IMG/VR virus record: IMGVR_UViG_3300028581_003708
Span: 1-48,041 of that record
DNA: 48,041 nt
Strand: one strand, 5' to 3'
Source: a virus
Made by a program: the position numbers and the translations under genes. Under the pieces are notes generated by a model, which was given only the letters and a program-made list of their open reading frames with translations, ran no database searches and had not been told where the DNA came from. Positions 1-7,162 of the stretch are shown one piece after another. Each line of letters starts with the position of its first letter. Within the stretch, counting starts at the first letter, position 1.

Positions 1-19
1 GTTAATTCTTTTTTATTCT

Positions 20-616
20 TCACTCTGAAGTGTTGTAATTGTCATCTGCAGGTTCAATGTATATATGAGCACCATTGACAACTTCTGGATCCATCATGAG
101 ATCAGTATATACTTTGTCGCGATACTCATTCAACACAGCATGATGCTTGTTTTCTTTCTTGATGCGGTTAATGAAGGCATGGAAGGCAATGGTAGTGAAA
201 TATGAGAAAGGACTGAATCCTGTATCCAGTCTAAATTTTTGATTGCGCAATGCAGAGAACATCTTGACAATTGCATCACCAATCATGTCATCTTTGTAGG
301 AGTAGTTAATAAAGTTTGGTGCAAAAGATAGTCCATTGGCAATTTTAGTTAAACTCTCTCCAAGCTTTTGTGTCACGTGACCTGACTTGTAGTATGCACG
401 TATCTCTTCTTCGAACTCTTTGCCGTTCACATAGTGAACCTTTTCCTTGGGCTTGAGCTTTTTACCTGTAGGTGTTACTGCAGGGGTTGATATGACACCT
501 TTTGAGATAATGGCTTTGAGCGTAGGATCACTCTCAATTGTCTTCTCTTTGGAAGGTTTAGCTTTCTTGAGCTTCACAGATTCTTTTGGCAGAGTATTTA
601 ATTTTTTCTTTTTCAT
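20..616 (-). CDS. 55: Late-transcription sigma factor, T4 gp55-like
   Basis: This 198-aa protein is probably the phage sigma factor that directs host RNA polymerase to late promoters, acting with the sliding clamp. Residues about 85-165 resemble T4 gp55: a FAPNFINYSYKDDMIGDAI segment followed by FSYFTTIAFHAFINRIKKE, the sigma region 2-like core. The first 65 residues are a lysine-rich extension not needed for the match. The start overlaps the 3' end of the uvsW gene by 59 nt, so expression is probably coupled to uvsY-uvsW. The order uvsY-uvsW-55 also occurs in marine T4-like phages. Its presence explains the many NATAAATA boxes in front of virion genes in this window. The family is clear; the exact start is less certain because the N-terminus is divergent. 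Confidence 0.85.
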   Translation of the reverse strand: MKKKKLNTLPKESVKLKKAKPSKEKTIESDPTLKAIISKGVISTPAVTPTGKKLKPKEKVHYVNGKEFEEEIRAYYKSGHVTQKLGESLTKIANGLSFAPNFINYSYKDDMIGDAIVKMFSALRNQKFRLDTGFSPFSYFTTIAFHAFINRIKKENKHHAVLNEYRDKVYTDLMMDPEVVNGAHIYIEPADDNYNTSE

Positions 617-2024
617 AAAGTGCGCGACGTTTTTCCATATGAGCTAGACCATATTTGAAATTATCTGCGATGTCGAATATTATAAGCTTATCTTTATCCT
701 TATGCAAGCGAAGACCTCTTCCAATGGATTGCACAGTTCTAATTTTAGCTTTACCTCCACATGCAAAAACAATGTAATGCAGGTTCTTAATGTTGATGCC
801 TGTGGAGAAAATCCTGGAAATGGCAACAACAACAATGTCAGTTCTCTTCTCCATGAGCTGTCTTATTTCATCTCTCTCAGCTACTTCCACATCACCGCGT
901 ATGAAATAGCATTGTTTTTCTGGACACTGTTCTGTTATTGCTTTGTAGAGCAATTCACCATGTTCAATGTGATCCACGAGAATTAAAGAATTGTTGGCAA
1001 GCTTGCACACAATCTTGCTTATTACTGCATTTCTAAACTCGCTTCTCATTAAAAATCTTTGCTCTTCGCGATAAAGATTTGACGAGGATATGACTACATC
1101 TTTGAAGGGGTCATCTTTGTAGATTAGTTCTATGATTTGTATCTGCACATTGCTTACATAGCTTTCCAATCGGAGCTCGTAACTGTTCTTCTCATATATG
1201 ACAGGGCCTATCTTTCCAATAATATTCCACTGGTCCAATAAACTTTCAGGCATGGTGCCAGTGAATCCGAATCTGAAAGGTGTTTGTATTTTTTTAAGAA
1301 TCTTATTAACTTCATTGCCTCTGCGTATCTTGTGGACCTCATCAACTATCAACACATCAATTGTTTCCAGCCAAGATAAGTCTGTATTTTTACTCTGTAA
1401 TATTCCAAGATTTGCAACTGTGACGTTTGCTTCATTCTTTAATTCACAGCTCCCCGTCCATTTTCTGACTGAAAACGGCACATTGTAAGAAGAAAAATCT
1501 GAAGACGTCTGTTCCACCAATCCCAGGTCTGGTACAATGTACAGGCAGTTAAATTTTGATCCATACAGTAAGAATAGTTTGGTAAGCAGAGAAGCAGCAG
1601 TGAGTGTCTTGCCACCTGCTGTGGCGAGAATAATTGTGCCACGGCCAATGGATAGGGCTTTTTTAACAATTTCTTCTTGATAATCTCTCAGCGGTAATTT
1701 GAGAGGTATGGGATCATATGAAAATCTTGTATCAGATTGAAGCTTTTTAACAGGCACAATCACTTCCAACAATGATTCATCTGTCTTCACTTCTCCAACA
1801 TATTGATTGTTGTTGAGATATTTTCTTATTTCAAAATACAGACCAGGATCAAATCTGCCTGTTGGTGTTATGGCATATGTTCTCTGAGGCATGAACCGCC
1901 CATATCTTTTTCTCATGAAAAAGGCAGCTTCATTTTTAACAGAAAATGCTTCTCTTATTTCTTCCAACTTATCACCAGAGACAATGCCAACACCTTTGGC
2001 AGGGTCGAATGAAAAATTAATCAT
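558..2024 (-). CDS. uvsW: DNA/RNA helicase UvsW-like
   Basis: A 488-aa superfamily 2 helicase, the counterpart of T4 UvsW, which unwinds R-loops and branched DNA and helps switch replication from origin-dependent to recombination-dependent. Visible motifs are the Walker A segment LATAGGKT (about residue 133), the Walker B-type DEVHK, the motif III-type FTGTMPE and a C-terminal QSIGRGLR (motif VI). Length is close to T4 UvsW. The start ATG overlaps the uvsY stop codon (ATGA), so the two are translationally coupled. Its last 59 nt overlap the start of the gp55 gene in another frame. Recombination role is known for the family; coupling is inferred from the overlap. Confidence 0.88.
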   Translation of the reverse strand: MINFSFDPAKGVGIVSGDKLEEIREAFSVKNEAAFFMRKRYGRFMPQRTYAITPTGRFDPGLYFEIRKYLNNNQYVGEVKTDESLLEVIVPVKKLQSDTRFSYDPIPLKLPLRDYQEEIVKKALSIGRGTIILATAGGKTLTAASLLTKLFLLYGSKFNCLYIVPDLGLVEQTSSDFSSYNVPFSVRKWTGSCELKNEANVTVANLGILQSKNTDLSWLETIDVLIVDEVHKIRRGNEVNKILKKIQTPFRFGFTGTMPESLLDQWNIIGKIGPVIYEKNSYELRLESYVSNVQIQIIELIYKDDPFKDVVISSSNLYREEQRFLMRSEFRNAVISKIVCKLANNSLILVDHIEHGELLYKAITEQCPEKQCYFIRGDVEVAERDEIRQLMEKRTDIVVVAISRIFSTGINIKNLHYIVFACGGKAKIRTVQSIGRGLRLHKDKDKLIIFDIADNFKYGLAHMEKRRALYEKEKIKYSAKRICEAQES

Positions 2025-2413
2025 GTCATTTCAAGCTTAATGATATCAACGAGATTCTTAATATCATAAGATGTGGAGCTGAGTGTTCTTTCAGACTTTT
2101 CCAATAACTCAATGATGAGTTCTAATTCTTTTATTTGTGTGTCTATTTCAACAACCTCACTATGCTTTGCTGCAGTTCTTTCAATGATGGGTGTTGCTAA
2201 TTTTACCGGGCTTTGTTCTTGTATTTTGTCTACTAGTGTGCGCTTTAGTAATTCGCGTTTTTTGCATAACTCATTGATTTGCAATTTGTGTCTGATGCAT
2301 CTGCCGGCCCATTTGTGCTTGATGCCTGGTAGTTTTAGCTGATAATCCTTGAGAATAAGCTCATCTATCTTCAAATCGTTTTCAAGTTCTTTTATGTAAT
2401 CTTCTAGTAACAT
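2021..2413 (-). CDS. uvsY: Recombination mediator UvsY-like
   Basis: A 130-aa, highly helical, charged protein. The N-terminus MLLEDYIKELENDLKID matches the T4 UvsY pattern (MRLEDLQEELKKD), and length is close to T4 UvsY (137 aa). UvsY loads the UvsX recombinase onto gp32-coated single-stranded DNA; neither UvsX nor gp32 is in this window. The reading frame stays open upstream, but the start at 2413 is chosen because it gives the family N-terminus and lies just after a TTGATT-N16-TATTAT promoter. The stop overlaps the uvsW start. Identification rests on the N-terminal match, size and the uvsW neighbour. Confidence 0.75.
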   Translation of the reverse strand: MLLEDYIKELENDLKIDELILKDYQLKLPGIKHKWAGRCIRHKLQINELCKKRELLKRTLVDKIQEQSPVKLATPIIERTAAKHSEVVEIDTQIKELELIIELLEKSERTLSSTSYDIKNLVDIIKLEMT

Positions 2414-2421
2414 TAACTTAA

Positions 2422-2449
2422 ATAATAGTATACAACCATATGAAATCAA
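2422..2449 (-). promoter_or_regulatory. Sigma70-like promoter of uvsY-uvsW-55
   Basis: Minus-strand TTGATT (2449-2444), 16-nt spacer, TATTAT (2427-2422). The predicted +1 is at about 2415, two bases before the uvsY ATG, so the transcript would have almost no leader. It overlaps the first codons of the divergent gene at 2440. Confidence 0.55.
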
Positions 2450-2700
2450 TGAGTTTATTTGAATCAAAATTTTGCAAGCTTCTTGAAGAAGACAATGTTG
2501 CAGGTGGCGCAGAGAGCGCTTTTGGCACTGGCACTTTGGCTCCCATAGGTGATTTTGGTAACCAATTTCCCTCACAAAATGATGATGCATATGCACCAGG
2601 TGATGCCAGAATGCCAAAAGCATTGGGTGCAAAAAAAAGAAAAAAGAAAAAAGACAAATTCATAATACAGCGACGAGCACTACCAGGTCTTAGCATTTGA
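2440..2700 (+). CDS. Small basic protein mimicking the gp23 N-arm
   Basis: An 86-aa protein in three parts. Residues 5-17 (LFESKFCKLLEED) look like a T4 capsid-targeting leader ending in a gp21-type cleavage site. Residues 40-60 match residues 86-106 of the major capsid protein of this same phage at 18 of 21 positions, including FPSQND, AYAP and DAR. Residues 65-73 are a lysine-rich tract (KKRKKKKDK). The codons differ at most synonymous sites from gp23, so the similarity is not a recent copy. A second small gene at 45534 has the same plan. It is probably an internal or capsid-lining virion protein that binds DNA through the lysine tract. Function is inferred; the internal similarity is directly visible. 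Confidence 0.7.
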   Translation: MKSMSLFESKFCKLLEEDNVAGGAESAFGTGTLAPIGDFGNQFPSQNDDAYAPGDARMPKALGAKKRKKKKDKFIIQRRALPGLSI

Positions 2701-2710
2701 TGGCTTGCTA

Positions 2711-2718
2711 GCTAAATA
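2711..2718 (+). promoter_or_regulatory. Late-type box GCTAAATA, 5 nt before ATG 2724
   Basis: Variant of the T4 late box (TATAAATA) placed exactly 5 nt from the start codon of the GIY-YIG gene, so the predicted +1 is the A of ATG. Confidence 0.45.
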
Positions 2719-2723
2719 CACAC

Positions 2724-3137
2724 ATGGATCTTGGTCATTGGCTACTCTCTGAAGGCATTGTTGTGGATGAAAATACGTTTGGTTTCATTTACGAAATAAC
2801 AAATGTAGTTACTGGCAAGAAGTACATTGGCAAAAAACAATGCAAATCCAAGCTAAAGAGAAAGCCATTGAAGGGAAACAAGAACAAGCGCATTGAGATA
2901 AAGGAATCTGATTGGAGAGCATACACAAGCTCGTCCAATGTGTTGAATGAAGATATACTTAAATATGGCAAAGATAAATTTGTATTTAAAATCTTGCGTG
3001 CATGTGGCTCCAAATGGGAATTGGCCTATTTTGAAATTAAAGAACAATTGCAGCAGAGTGTTCTGTTGAGAGATGATTACTACAATGGCATCATCAACGT
3101 GCGAATTGGCCGCCCTCCAAAGAATTTTCTTGATTAG
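2724..3137 (+). CDS. GIY-YIG endonuclease-like protein
   Basis: A 137-aa protein with a GIY-YIG nuclease core: FGFIYEIT at residues 19-26 and KKYIGKKQ at 32-39, spaced as in the family. A basic stretch (KSKLKRKPLKGNKNKRIEIKE) is followed by SDWRAY and a conserved-looking C-terminal YYNGIINVRIG. Single-domain proteins of this size occur in marine T4-like phages and may be free-standing homing or structure-specific endonucleases. There is no helix-turn-helix DNA-binding tail typical of larger homing enzymes. It lies between two late genes and has its own late-type box, which would be unusual for an early homing nuclease. Family assignment is good; the biological role is unknown. Confidence 0.7.
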   Translation: MDLGHWLLSEGIVVDENTFGFIYEITNVVTGKKYIGKKQCKSKLKRKPLKGNKNKRIEIKESDWRAYTSSSNVLNEDILKYGKDKFVFKILRACGSKWELAYFEIKEQLQQSVLLRDDYYNGIINVRIGRPPKNFLD

Positions 3138-3158
3138 CTTGTAATTTTCATTCATAAT
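3130..3158 (+). promoter_or_regulatory. Sigma70-like promoter before gene 3164
   Basis: TTGATT (3130-3135, overlapping the stop codon of the preceding gene), 17-nt spacer, CATAAT (3153-3158). Predicted +1 is within one base of the ATG at 3164. Confidence 0.45.
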
Positions 3159-3163
3159 GTGGC

Positions 3164-3727
3164 ATGCTTAAAAAACTTGAGTTCAAGCAATACAATTTTC
3201 GCATAATCGACTTTAACTCTATTTTTATCAAGAAAATTGAAGTTGGTTTAATTAACGATCTGCATCGTTTTGATTTGTTCAAAGGCAGAATAACATCACA
3301 TGCAAAAAAGTTTTTTTATCATCATATGATCTTCAGTCTGTGTGAATTTTTATTGCATGACAAGTCAAAGGAGAAGACAATCATATATTTTAATAACACA
3401 CAAATGTCGGATTTGGAGCTTTTCAACTATTTCAAAGAAGATGAAGTGCAACATGTTGTGGAGCAAGTAATGAGACGCATAAAGATCATATTGCCCATCA
3501 GAGTTTTTATTACAAACATTTCATATGATTTTCTGCAGCATCTCATGGATAAGAAGGATGGACGTGGTGTAGAGCTTGTTAATAGTCTTCGATCATATGT
3601 TGATAGTGTTGATTATGAAAAGTATACGTTTAACAGGGTGTTGACGTTTACAAAACGCAATGATCTGGTGTTTCTAAGCAAAGATTATTTTGATAAACTC
3701 AAAGCAAAACAACTTATGATTGTTTAA
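3164..3727 (+). CDS. Hypothetical protein, 187 aa
   Basis: I do not recognise this protein. It is rich in aromatic and basic residues (for example KKFFYHHMIF at about residue 48) and mixes predicted helix and strand, with no signal peptide or clear membrane segment. It lacks the capsid-targeting-like N-terminus of the following genes. A TTGATT-N17-CATAAT promoter abuts its start, suggesting early-type expression, unlike its late-type neighbours. It ends 16 nt before the next start. Base use resembles the surrounding genes. Confidence 0.7.
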   Translation: MLKKLEFKQYNFRIIDFNSIFIKKIEVGLINDLHRFDLFKGRITSHAKKFFYHHMIFSLCEFLLHDKSKEKTIIYFNNTQMSDLELFNYFKEDEVQHVVEQVMRRIKIILPIRVFITNISYDFLQHLMDKKDGRGVELVNSLRSYVDSVDYEKYTFNRVLTFTKRNDLVFLSKDYFDKLKAKQLMIV

Positions 3728-3730
3728 AGT

Positions 3731-3738
3731 AATAAATA
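3731..3738 (+). promoter_or_regulatory. Late-type box AATAAATA, 5 nt before ATG 3744
   Basis: T4 late-like box; the 5-nt gap puts the predicted +1 on the A of the start codon. It also decides the start at 3744 over an in-frame upstream ATG at 3720. Confidence 0.55.
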
Positions 3739-3743
3739 ATAAT

Positions 3744-4184
3744 ATGACCTTTAATGACCGCTTGATAAGATATAGATCTCTTCTGAATGAACAGGAACCA
3801 GTGCCACAGGATGCTGCTGCACCTGCTCCACAAGCTGAACAACCATCAGCATTGCCTGCAAAAGCTGCACCAGTAGCTGTTCCACCTGAGGGTTATGTGG
3901 ACATGGTGAGGTTGCTTGCCAAAGCATTGGTGATGAATGTGCCGGCTGGGTCAGTTGATACTCTGTTTACAACACCCATCACAAAGGAGAATGCATATGA
4001 AATGAGAGAGCAAATTGAAAATGCCATTTCAACAAGTGAGAGTGCTGGTGATAATGATGCGAGGGTATCCAATCCTAACGTTTTAAAATTTGTGAATTCA
4101 ATTAATGAGAAGAATTTCATGGTGAAGTACAAACAAATTCTTGACATGATGCAAAACTACAGCAACGATCCAAAGTTAAAATAA
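3744..4184 (+). CDS. Probable internal virion protein with capsid-targeting leader
   Basis: A 146-aa protein. The N-terminus MTFNDRLIRYRSLLNE resembles the T4 capsid-targeting sequence and ends in LNE, a fit to the gp21 consensus (L/I)-x-E. It is followed by a low-complexity Ala/Pro/Gln linker (residues about 17-50) and a helical C-terminal domain rich in Asn and Glu. No enzymatic motif is seen. The start at 3744 is preferred because of the late-type box. It begins a run of three genes (to 6512) with 1-nt spacing or overlap, all with similar leaders. Packaging inside the head is an inference from the leader. Confidence 0.65.
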   Translation: MTFNDRLIRYRSLLNEQEPVPQDAAAPAPQAEQPSALPAKAAPVAVPPEGYVDMVRLLAKALVMNVPAGSVDTLFTTPITKENAYEMREQIENAISTSESAGDNDARVSNPNVLKFVNSINEKNFMVKYKQILDMMQNYSNDPKLK

Positions 4185-4185
4185 C

Positions 4186-5292
4186 ATGCAAAAATATCGA
4201 AGCTTGCAGGATATTTATTTAAGCGAAAGTTTTGCAAAGTCGTTACCGCCTTTGCCTAGACAGACAATTAATTGGTTAATGGAAGCTATAGCTGATGCCC
4301 CGCCTCCTGCCCCAAATTCAGCTTATGTACAACTTTACGTAAAAGATCCTTCAAAAAATGAACAACAATTTGTAGGTAATATTGAAGTCGATTATTTTAA
4401 TAAGATTGTTAAGCCCGTTCTGAGTAGAGGTTCTGAGAGTGCTATAGATACCAACCGGTTAATAGAAAAGAGATTAAAAGATGCAAATATTACTACAGAG
4501 AATCTTAATCCTATTTTTGATTTTATTCAAGATACGCAGATGAAAATTACTACAGAAAACTTTGATAAGTGTCAGGGTATATTTAAAAGGTCTATAGCTG
4601 AAGAAGGGATTTTCTATATATCAAATATTCTTTCGGAAAGCTTTAATACAGCTGTAGAGAATATTACCAATAAATCTGATGAGTTGTTAAATTTGATGAG
4701 ATTAAGAGCACAAGGTGGATCTGCAGGGCATGGTAGTCGTAGTGAAGTGTCAGGTCCTGGTGAAGTTGTTCTCGCATTTTTTGGTAACGGTAGAAAAATG
4801 TCTATACAGAAAAGAAGAGGAATGCCTTCAGAAAAAGGAGATGTGTCGTTAGGAGAGCTTAGAATAGAATTAAAAGGTACAGAAGCAAGAATACATCCTG
4901 TTACTGAAATTAGATATACTTCTGAACATGGTACAGCAAAAAAAGGAGATTTTTTTAAAAAAACTATTAAAACAGATCCAAAGAGTGCAATAAAATACAT
5001 TGTTTTTGGAGAAGTAGGTCTGCAGAACAATAATTTTGATAATGAGTTAGATGTGGAATTAAAGACCGGTATTGACCCTGTTATTGTAGCAATAGGTCTT
5101 GCCTTAAGAGAGTATCAGGTATTAGCTAACTTTAACTATTATTGTTTTATTGACTCAAACCGGGCGACAGGGCTTGGACTTACATGCTCGGGTAAAAAAT
5201 TATCTGAAATTGGAAAATGGTTTACAACAAATGTTGGCAATTTACAATTTGACAGAGGTGGTCACAGGCTACCAGCAACCTTTAAGATATAA
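4186..5292 (+). CDS. PD-(D/E)XK-like nuclease with capsid-targeting leader
   Basis: A 368-aa protein. The N-terminal 38 residues contain YRSLQDIYLSES and then NWLMEAIADAPPPAP, where LME|A fits a gp21 cleavage site followed by a proline linker. The middle of the protein carries GDVSLGELRIELKGT: an acidic strand then E-x-K followed by GT, the layout of PD-(D/E)XK restriction-type nucleases. A nearby glycine/serine-rich stretch and MSIQKRRG could contact DNA. Codon and base use look more AT-rich (many AGA, TTA and GTT codons) than in flanking genes, suggesting later acquisition. It starts 1 nt after the previous stop and overlaps the next start. Nuclease activity is inferred from the motif alone; an unrelated structural role is possible. 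Confidence 0.6.
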   Translation: MQKYRSLQDIYLSESFAKSLPPLPRQTINWLMEAIADAPPPAPNSAYVQLYVKDPSKNEQQFVGNIEVDYFNKIVKPVLSRGSESAIDTNRLIEKRLKDANITTENLNPIFDFIQDTQMKITTENFDKCQGIFKRSIAEEGIFYISNILSESFNTAVENITNKSDELLNLMRLRAQGGSAGHGSRSEVSGPGEVVLAFFGNGRKMSIQKRRGMPSEKGDVSLGELRIELKGTEARIHPVTEIRYTSEHGTAKKGDFFKKTIKTDPKSAIKYIVFGEVGLQNNNFDNELDVELKTGIDPVIVAIGLALREYQVLANFNYYCFIDSNRATGLGLTCSGKKLSEIGKWFTTNVGNLQFDRGGHRLPATFKI

Positions 5293-6512
5293 TGATGACG
5301 TTTAAACAGTTTCTGCTTGAGGGCGGAGTTGCTGGACATATGGCACATCCTTTTGATCTGCCTAATGTCAATAGCGGCAGAGATCTTATTAACATCTTCA
5401 ATAAAATAGCCATCAGCTTGACCAAAAAGCCGTCTGCAGTAAAAATTGATGGTGTGAATGCTTCCATCAAACTCATCACCAACAGCAAAGGCAATAAAGA
5501 ATTTGCCATGGATCGTGGTTCCAACAAACCTGAGGACGTTGAAGGTGTTACCATTGACAAGCTTGCCTTGCGTTTTCCTGAGGGACATGGCATGAGAGAC
5601 ACAGGCAAGACAGTGTTGGAGATTTTTAATCAAGCGCTTCCTTCTGTAGAAAAACAACTCAAACAGTTGAAGATGTGGGATAATAACACCATTCTTTTCA
5701 ACATGGAGTTTGTCAAAGGTGCAACAAACGTGATTGGTTATGTGAATAATTTTCTTGCCATCCATGGATTGAATGAAATAGTGCAAGTGAAGAGCCCCAT
5801 TCGCGGAAGTGTGAGTCGCGCTTCACGCGAAGTGTCGTATGATAAAAAGGCTTTGCAATCATTCATAGAAACTATCAAGCCCATTGCTAAGAAACATGGT
5901 TTTGATGTTGTTAATGAATTTGCTGTTACTTTGACAAACAAGATTGATTTTAATCCAGAATTAAATTCCAAGTTTTCTGTAAGTTATGATTCACGCAACA
6001 TACAAGCACATCCTCTGAAGGACTGGTTGAGCAAGGCAAAGAATCCTCGTGCTGACAAGATCAAGCTGGCATCTGGCAAATCCATTGGTGCAATGAGTTT
6101 GGAGAATTATAAGAGCATGTCTGCAGGTGTGCCTTTGAATCATTATCTGGGTGCAAATGACAAGGACTATCAAAAAGCCATTGATGGTGCAGTGATGGTG
6201 CATGCAACCATCATGATGGGCCAAAAGATAAAGGATGCAGCAACTTCAGAATTGGGCAGTGTGGGTACACAAGAGGGCATTGTTATCAGAGATGCAAACA
6301 TATCAGTGAATCCATTGAAAATAACAGGCAATTTTTTCACAGGCAAAGAGACAGGGCGCATCAAACAACTCAAAACACAGGAACAAGAAGAAGGCATCCG
6401 GGGTCAACTTGCAAACACCAACCGAGTGCAAGACAGGACAAATTATCAGACAAATCCATTGGGTGGTAAGGAGGGTGGGCGAATGACATTGACACCAGGA
6501 ATGAACATATGA
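5292..6512 (+). CDS. Ligase-like nucleotidyltransferase with capsid-targeting leader
   Basis: A 406-aa protein starting MMTFKQFLLEGG, a near-ideal capsid-targeting leader with LLE|G as a gp21 site. The body carries signatures of the covalent nucleotidyltransferase superfamily (RNA/DNA ligases, capping enzymes): AVKIDGVNASI for motif I (KxDG, lysine nucleophile at about residue 51), LFNMEFV for motif III, TQEGIVIRD for motif IV and GRIKQLKTQ for motif V. Similar proteins of unknown role occur in marine T4-like phages (I recall the label DUF6267). It overlaps the preceding stop and the next start. Enzyme activity, substrate and packaging are inferred; the spacing from motif I to motif IV (about 290 residues) is longer than in classic ligases. 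Confidence 0.6.
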   Translation: MMTFKQFLLEGGVAGHMAHPFDLPNVNSGRDLINIFNKIAISLTKKPSAVKIDGVNASIKLITNSKGNKEFAMDRGSNKPEDVEGVTIDKLALRFPEGHGMRDTGKTVLEIFNQALPSVEKQLKQLKMWDNNTILFNMEFVKGATNVIGYVNNFLAIHGLNEIVQVKSPIRGSVSRASREVSYDKKALQSFIETIKPIAKKHGFDVVNEFAVTLTNKIDFNPELNSKFSVSYDSRNIQAHPLKDWLSKAKNPRADKIKLASGKSIGAMSLENYKSMSAGVPLNHYLGANDKDYQKAIDGAVMVHATIMMGQKIKDAATSELGSVGTQEGIVIRDANISVNPLKITGNFFTGKETGRIKQLKTQEQEEGIRGQLANTNRVQDRTNYQTNPLGGKEGGRMTLTPGMNI

Positions 6513-7162
6513 AATTTGATGTGCTAATAGAACAGATACTGCAACAACAAAAGAACAATCTGGTTGTTATTTTTCCGGGAAGATTTCAACCATTTCATGT
6601 GGGCCATAAGAAGCTTTATGATGCTGCCAAGCAAAAATTTCCAGGTGCAGATTTTTATGTGGCCACAGCAGATGCAACACAGAGCAATGTCAAGGAGCCA
6701 GATCGTTATCCTTTTAATTTTGCAGAGAAAAAGCAGATCATCCAAGCCACAGGCATACCAGAGAATGAGATTGCACTCACACCACAACCTTACAGACCCA
6801 TTGAAGTGTTGAAAAAATATGATCAAAATGTTGCGAAAGTGGTTTACATTGTTGGTGAAAAAGACATGAGAGAGAATGCAAGATTTTCATTCAAACCAAA
6901 GAAGGATGGCTCTGCATCTTATTTCCAGCCATTCAAAAGCTTGAATGAACTGGAGCCTTTCAAAGAACAAGGTGGGCATGGCTACATATATGCACCAGGC
7001 ACTGTACAGTTCAATGTGGGTGGCAAGAGCATCACTAGTGCCACAGAATTAAGAAACATGTACAAGACAGCAGATGAAGCAACAAGGAAGCAATACATCA
7101 AAGACACATTGGGCAAGTACGACCAGGGCATTTACAATTTATTCAATACCAAGCTGAGTTAA
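6509..7162 (+). CDS. NMN adenylyltransferase-like nucleotidyltransferase
   Basis: A 217-aa HxGH-type nucleotidyltransferase. Residues 20-36 read VVIFPGRFQPFHVGHKK, the nucleotide-binding motif, and SITSATELR near residue 175 matches the second family motif ((I/S)SxTxxR). These enzymes transfer AMP or CMP, as in NAD or CDP-alcohol synthesis. The leader MKFDVLIEQIL resembles the capsid-targeting helices of neighbouring genes but lacks a clear gp21 site (QILQQQ). It overlaps the previous gene by 4 nt and the convergent gene at 7159 by 4 nt. The nucleotide and acceptor cannot be decided from sequence; NMN adenylyltransferase is the best guess. A link to NAD repair after host defence is speculative. 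Confidence 0.65.
   Translation: MKFDVLIEQILQQQKNNLVVIFPGRFQPFHVGHKKLYDAAKQKFPGADFYVATADATQSNVKEPDRYPFNFAEKKQIIQATGIPENEIALTPQPYRPIEVLKKYDQNVAKVVYIVGEKDMRENARFSFKPKKDGSASYFQPFKSLNELEPFKEQGGHGYIYAPGTVQFNVGGKSITSATELRNMYKTADEATRKQYIKDTLGKYDQGIYNLFNTKLS

Noticed and set aside
2418-2696. Minus-strand frames opposite the gene at 2440, and the upstream extension of uvsY
   Set aside because: The extension of uvsY beyond 2413 is low-quality sequence antisense to the capsid-mimic gene, and the UvsY family N-terminus begins at 2413.
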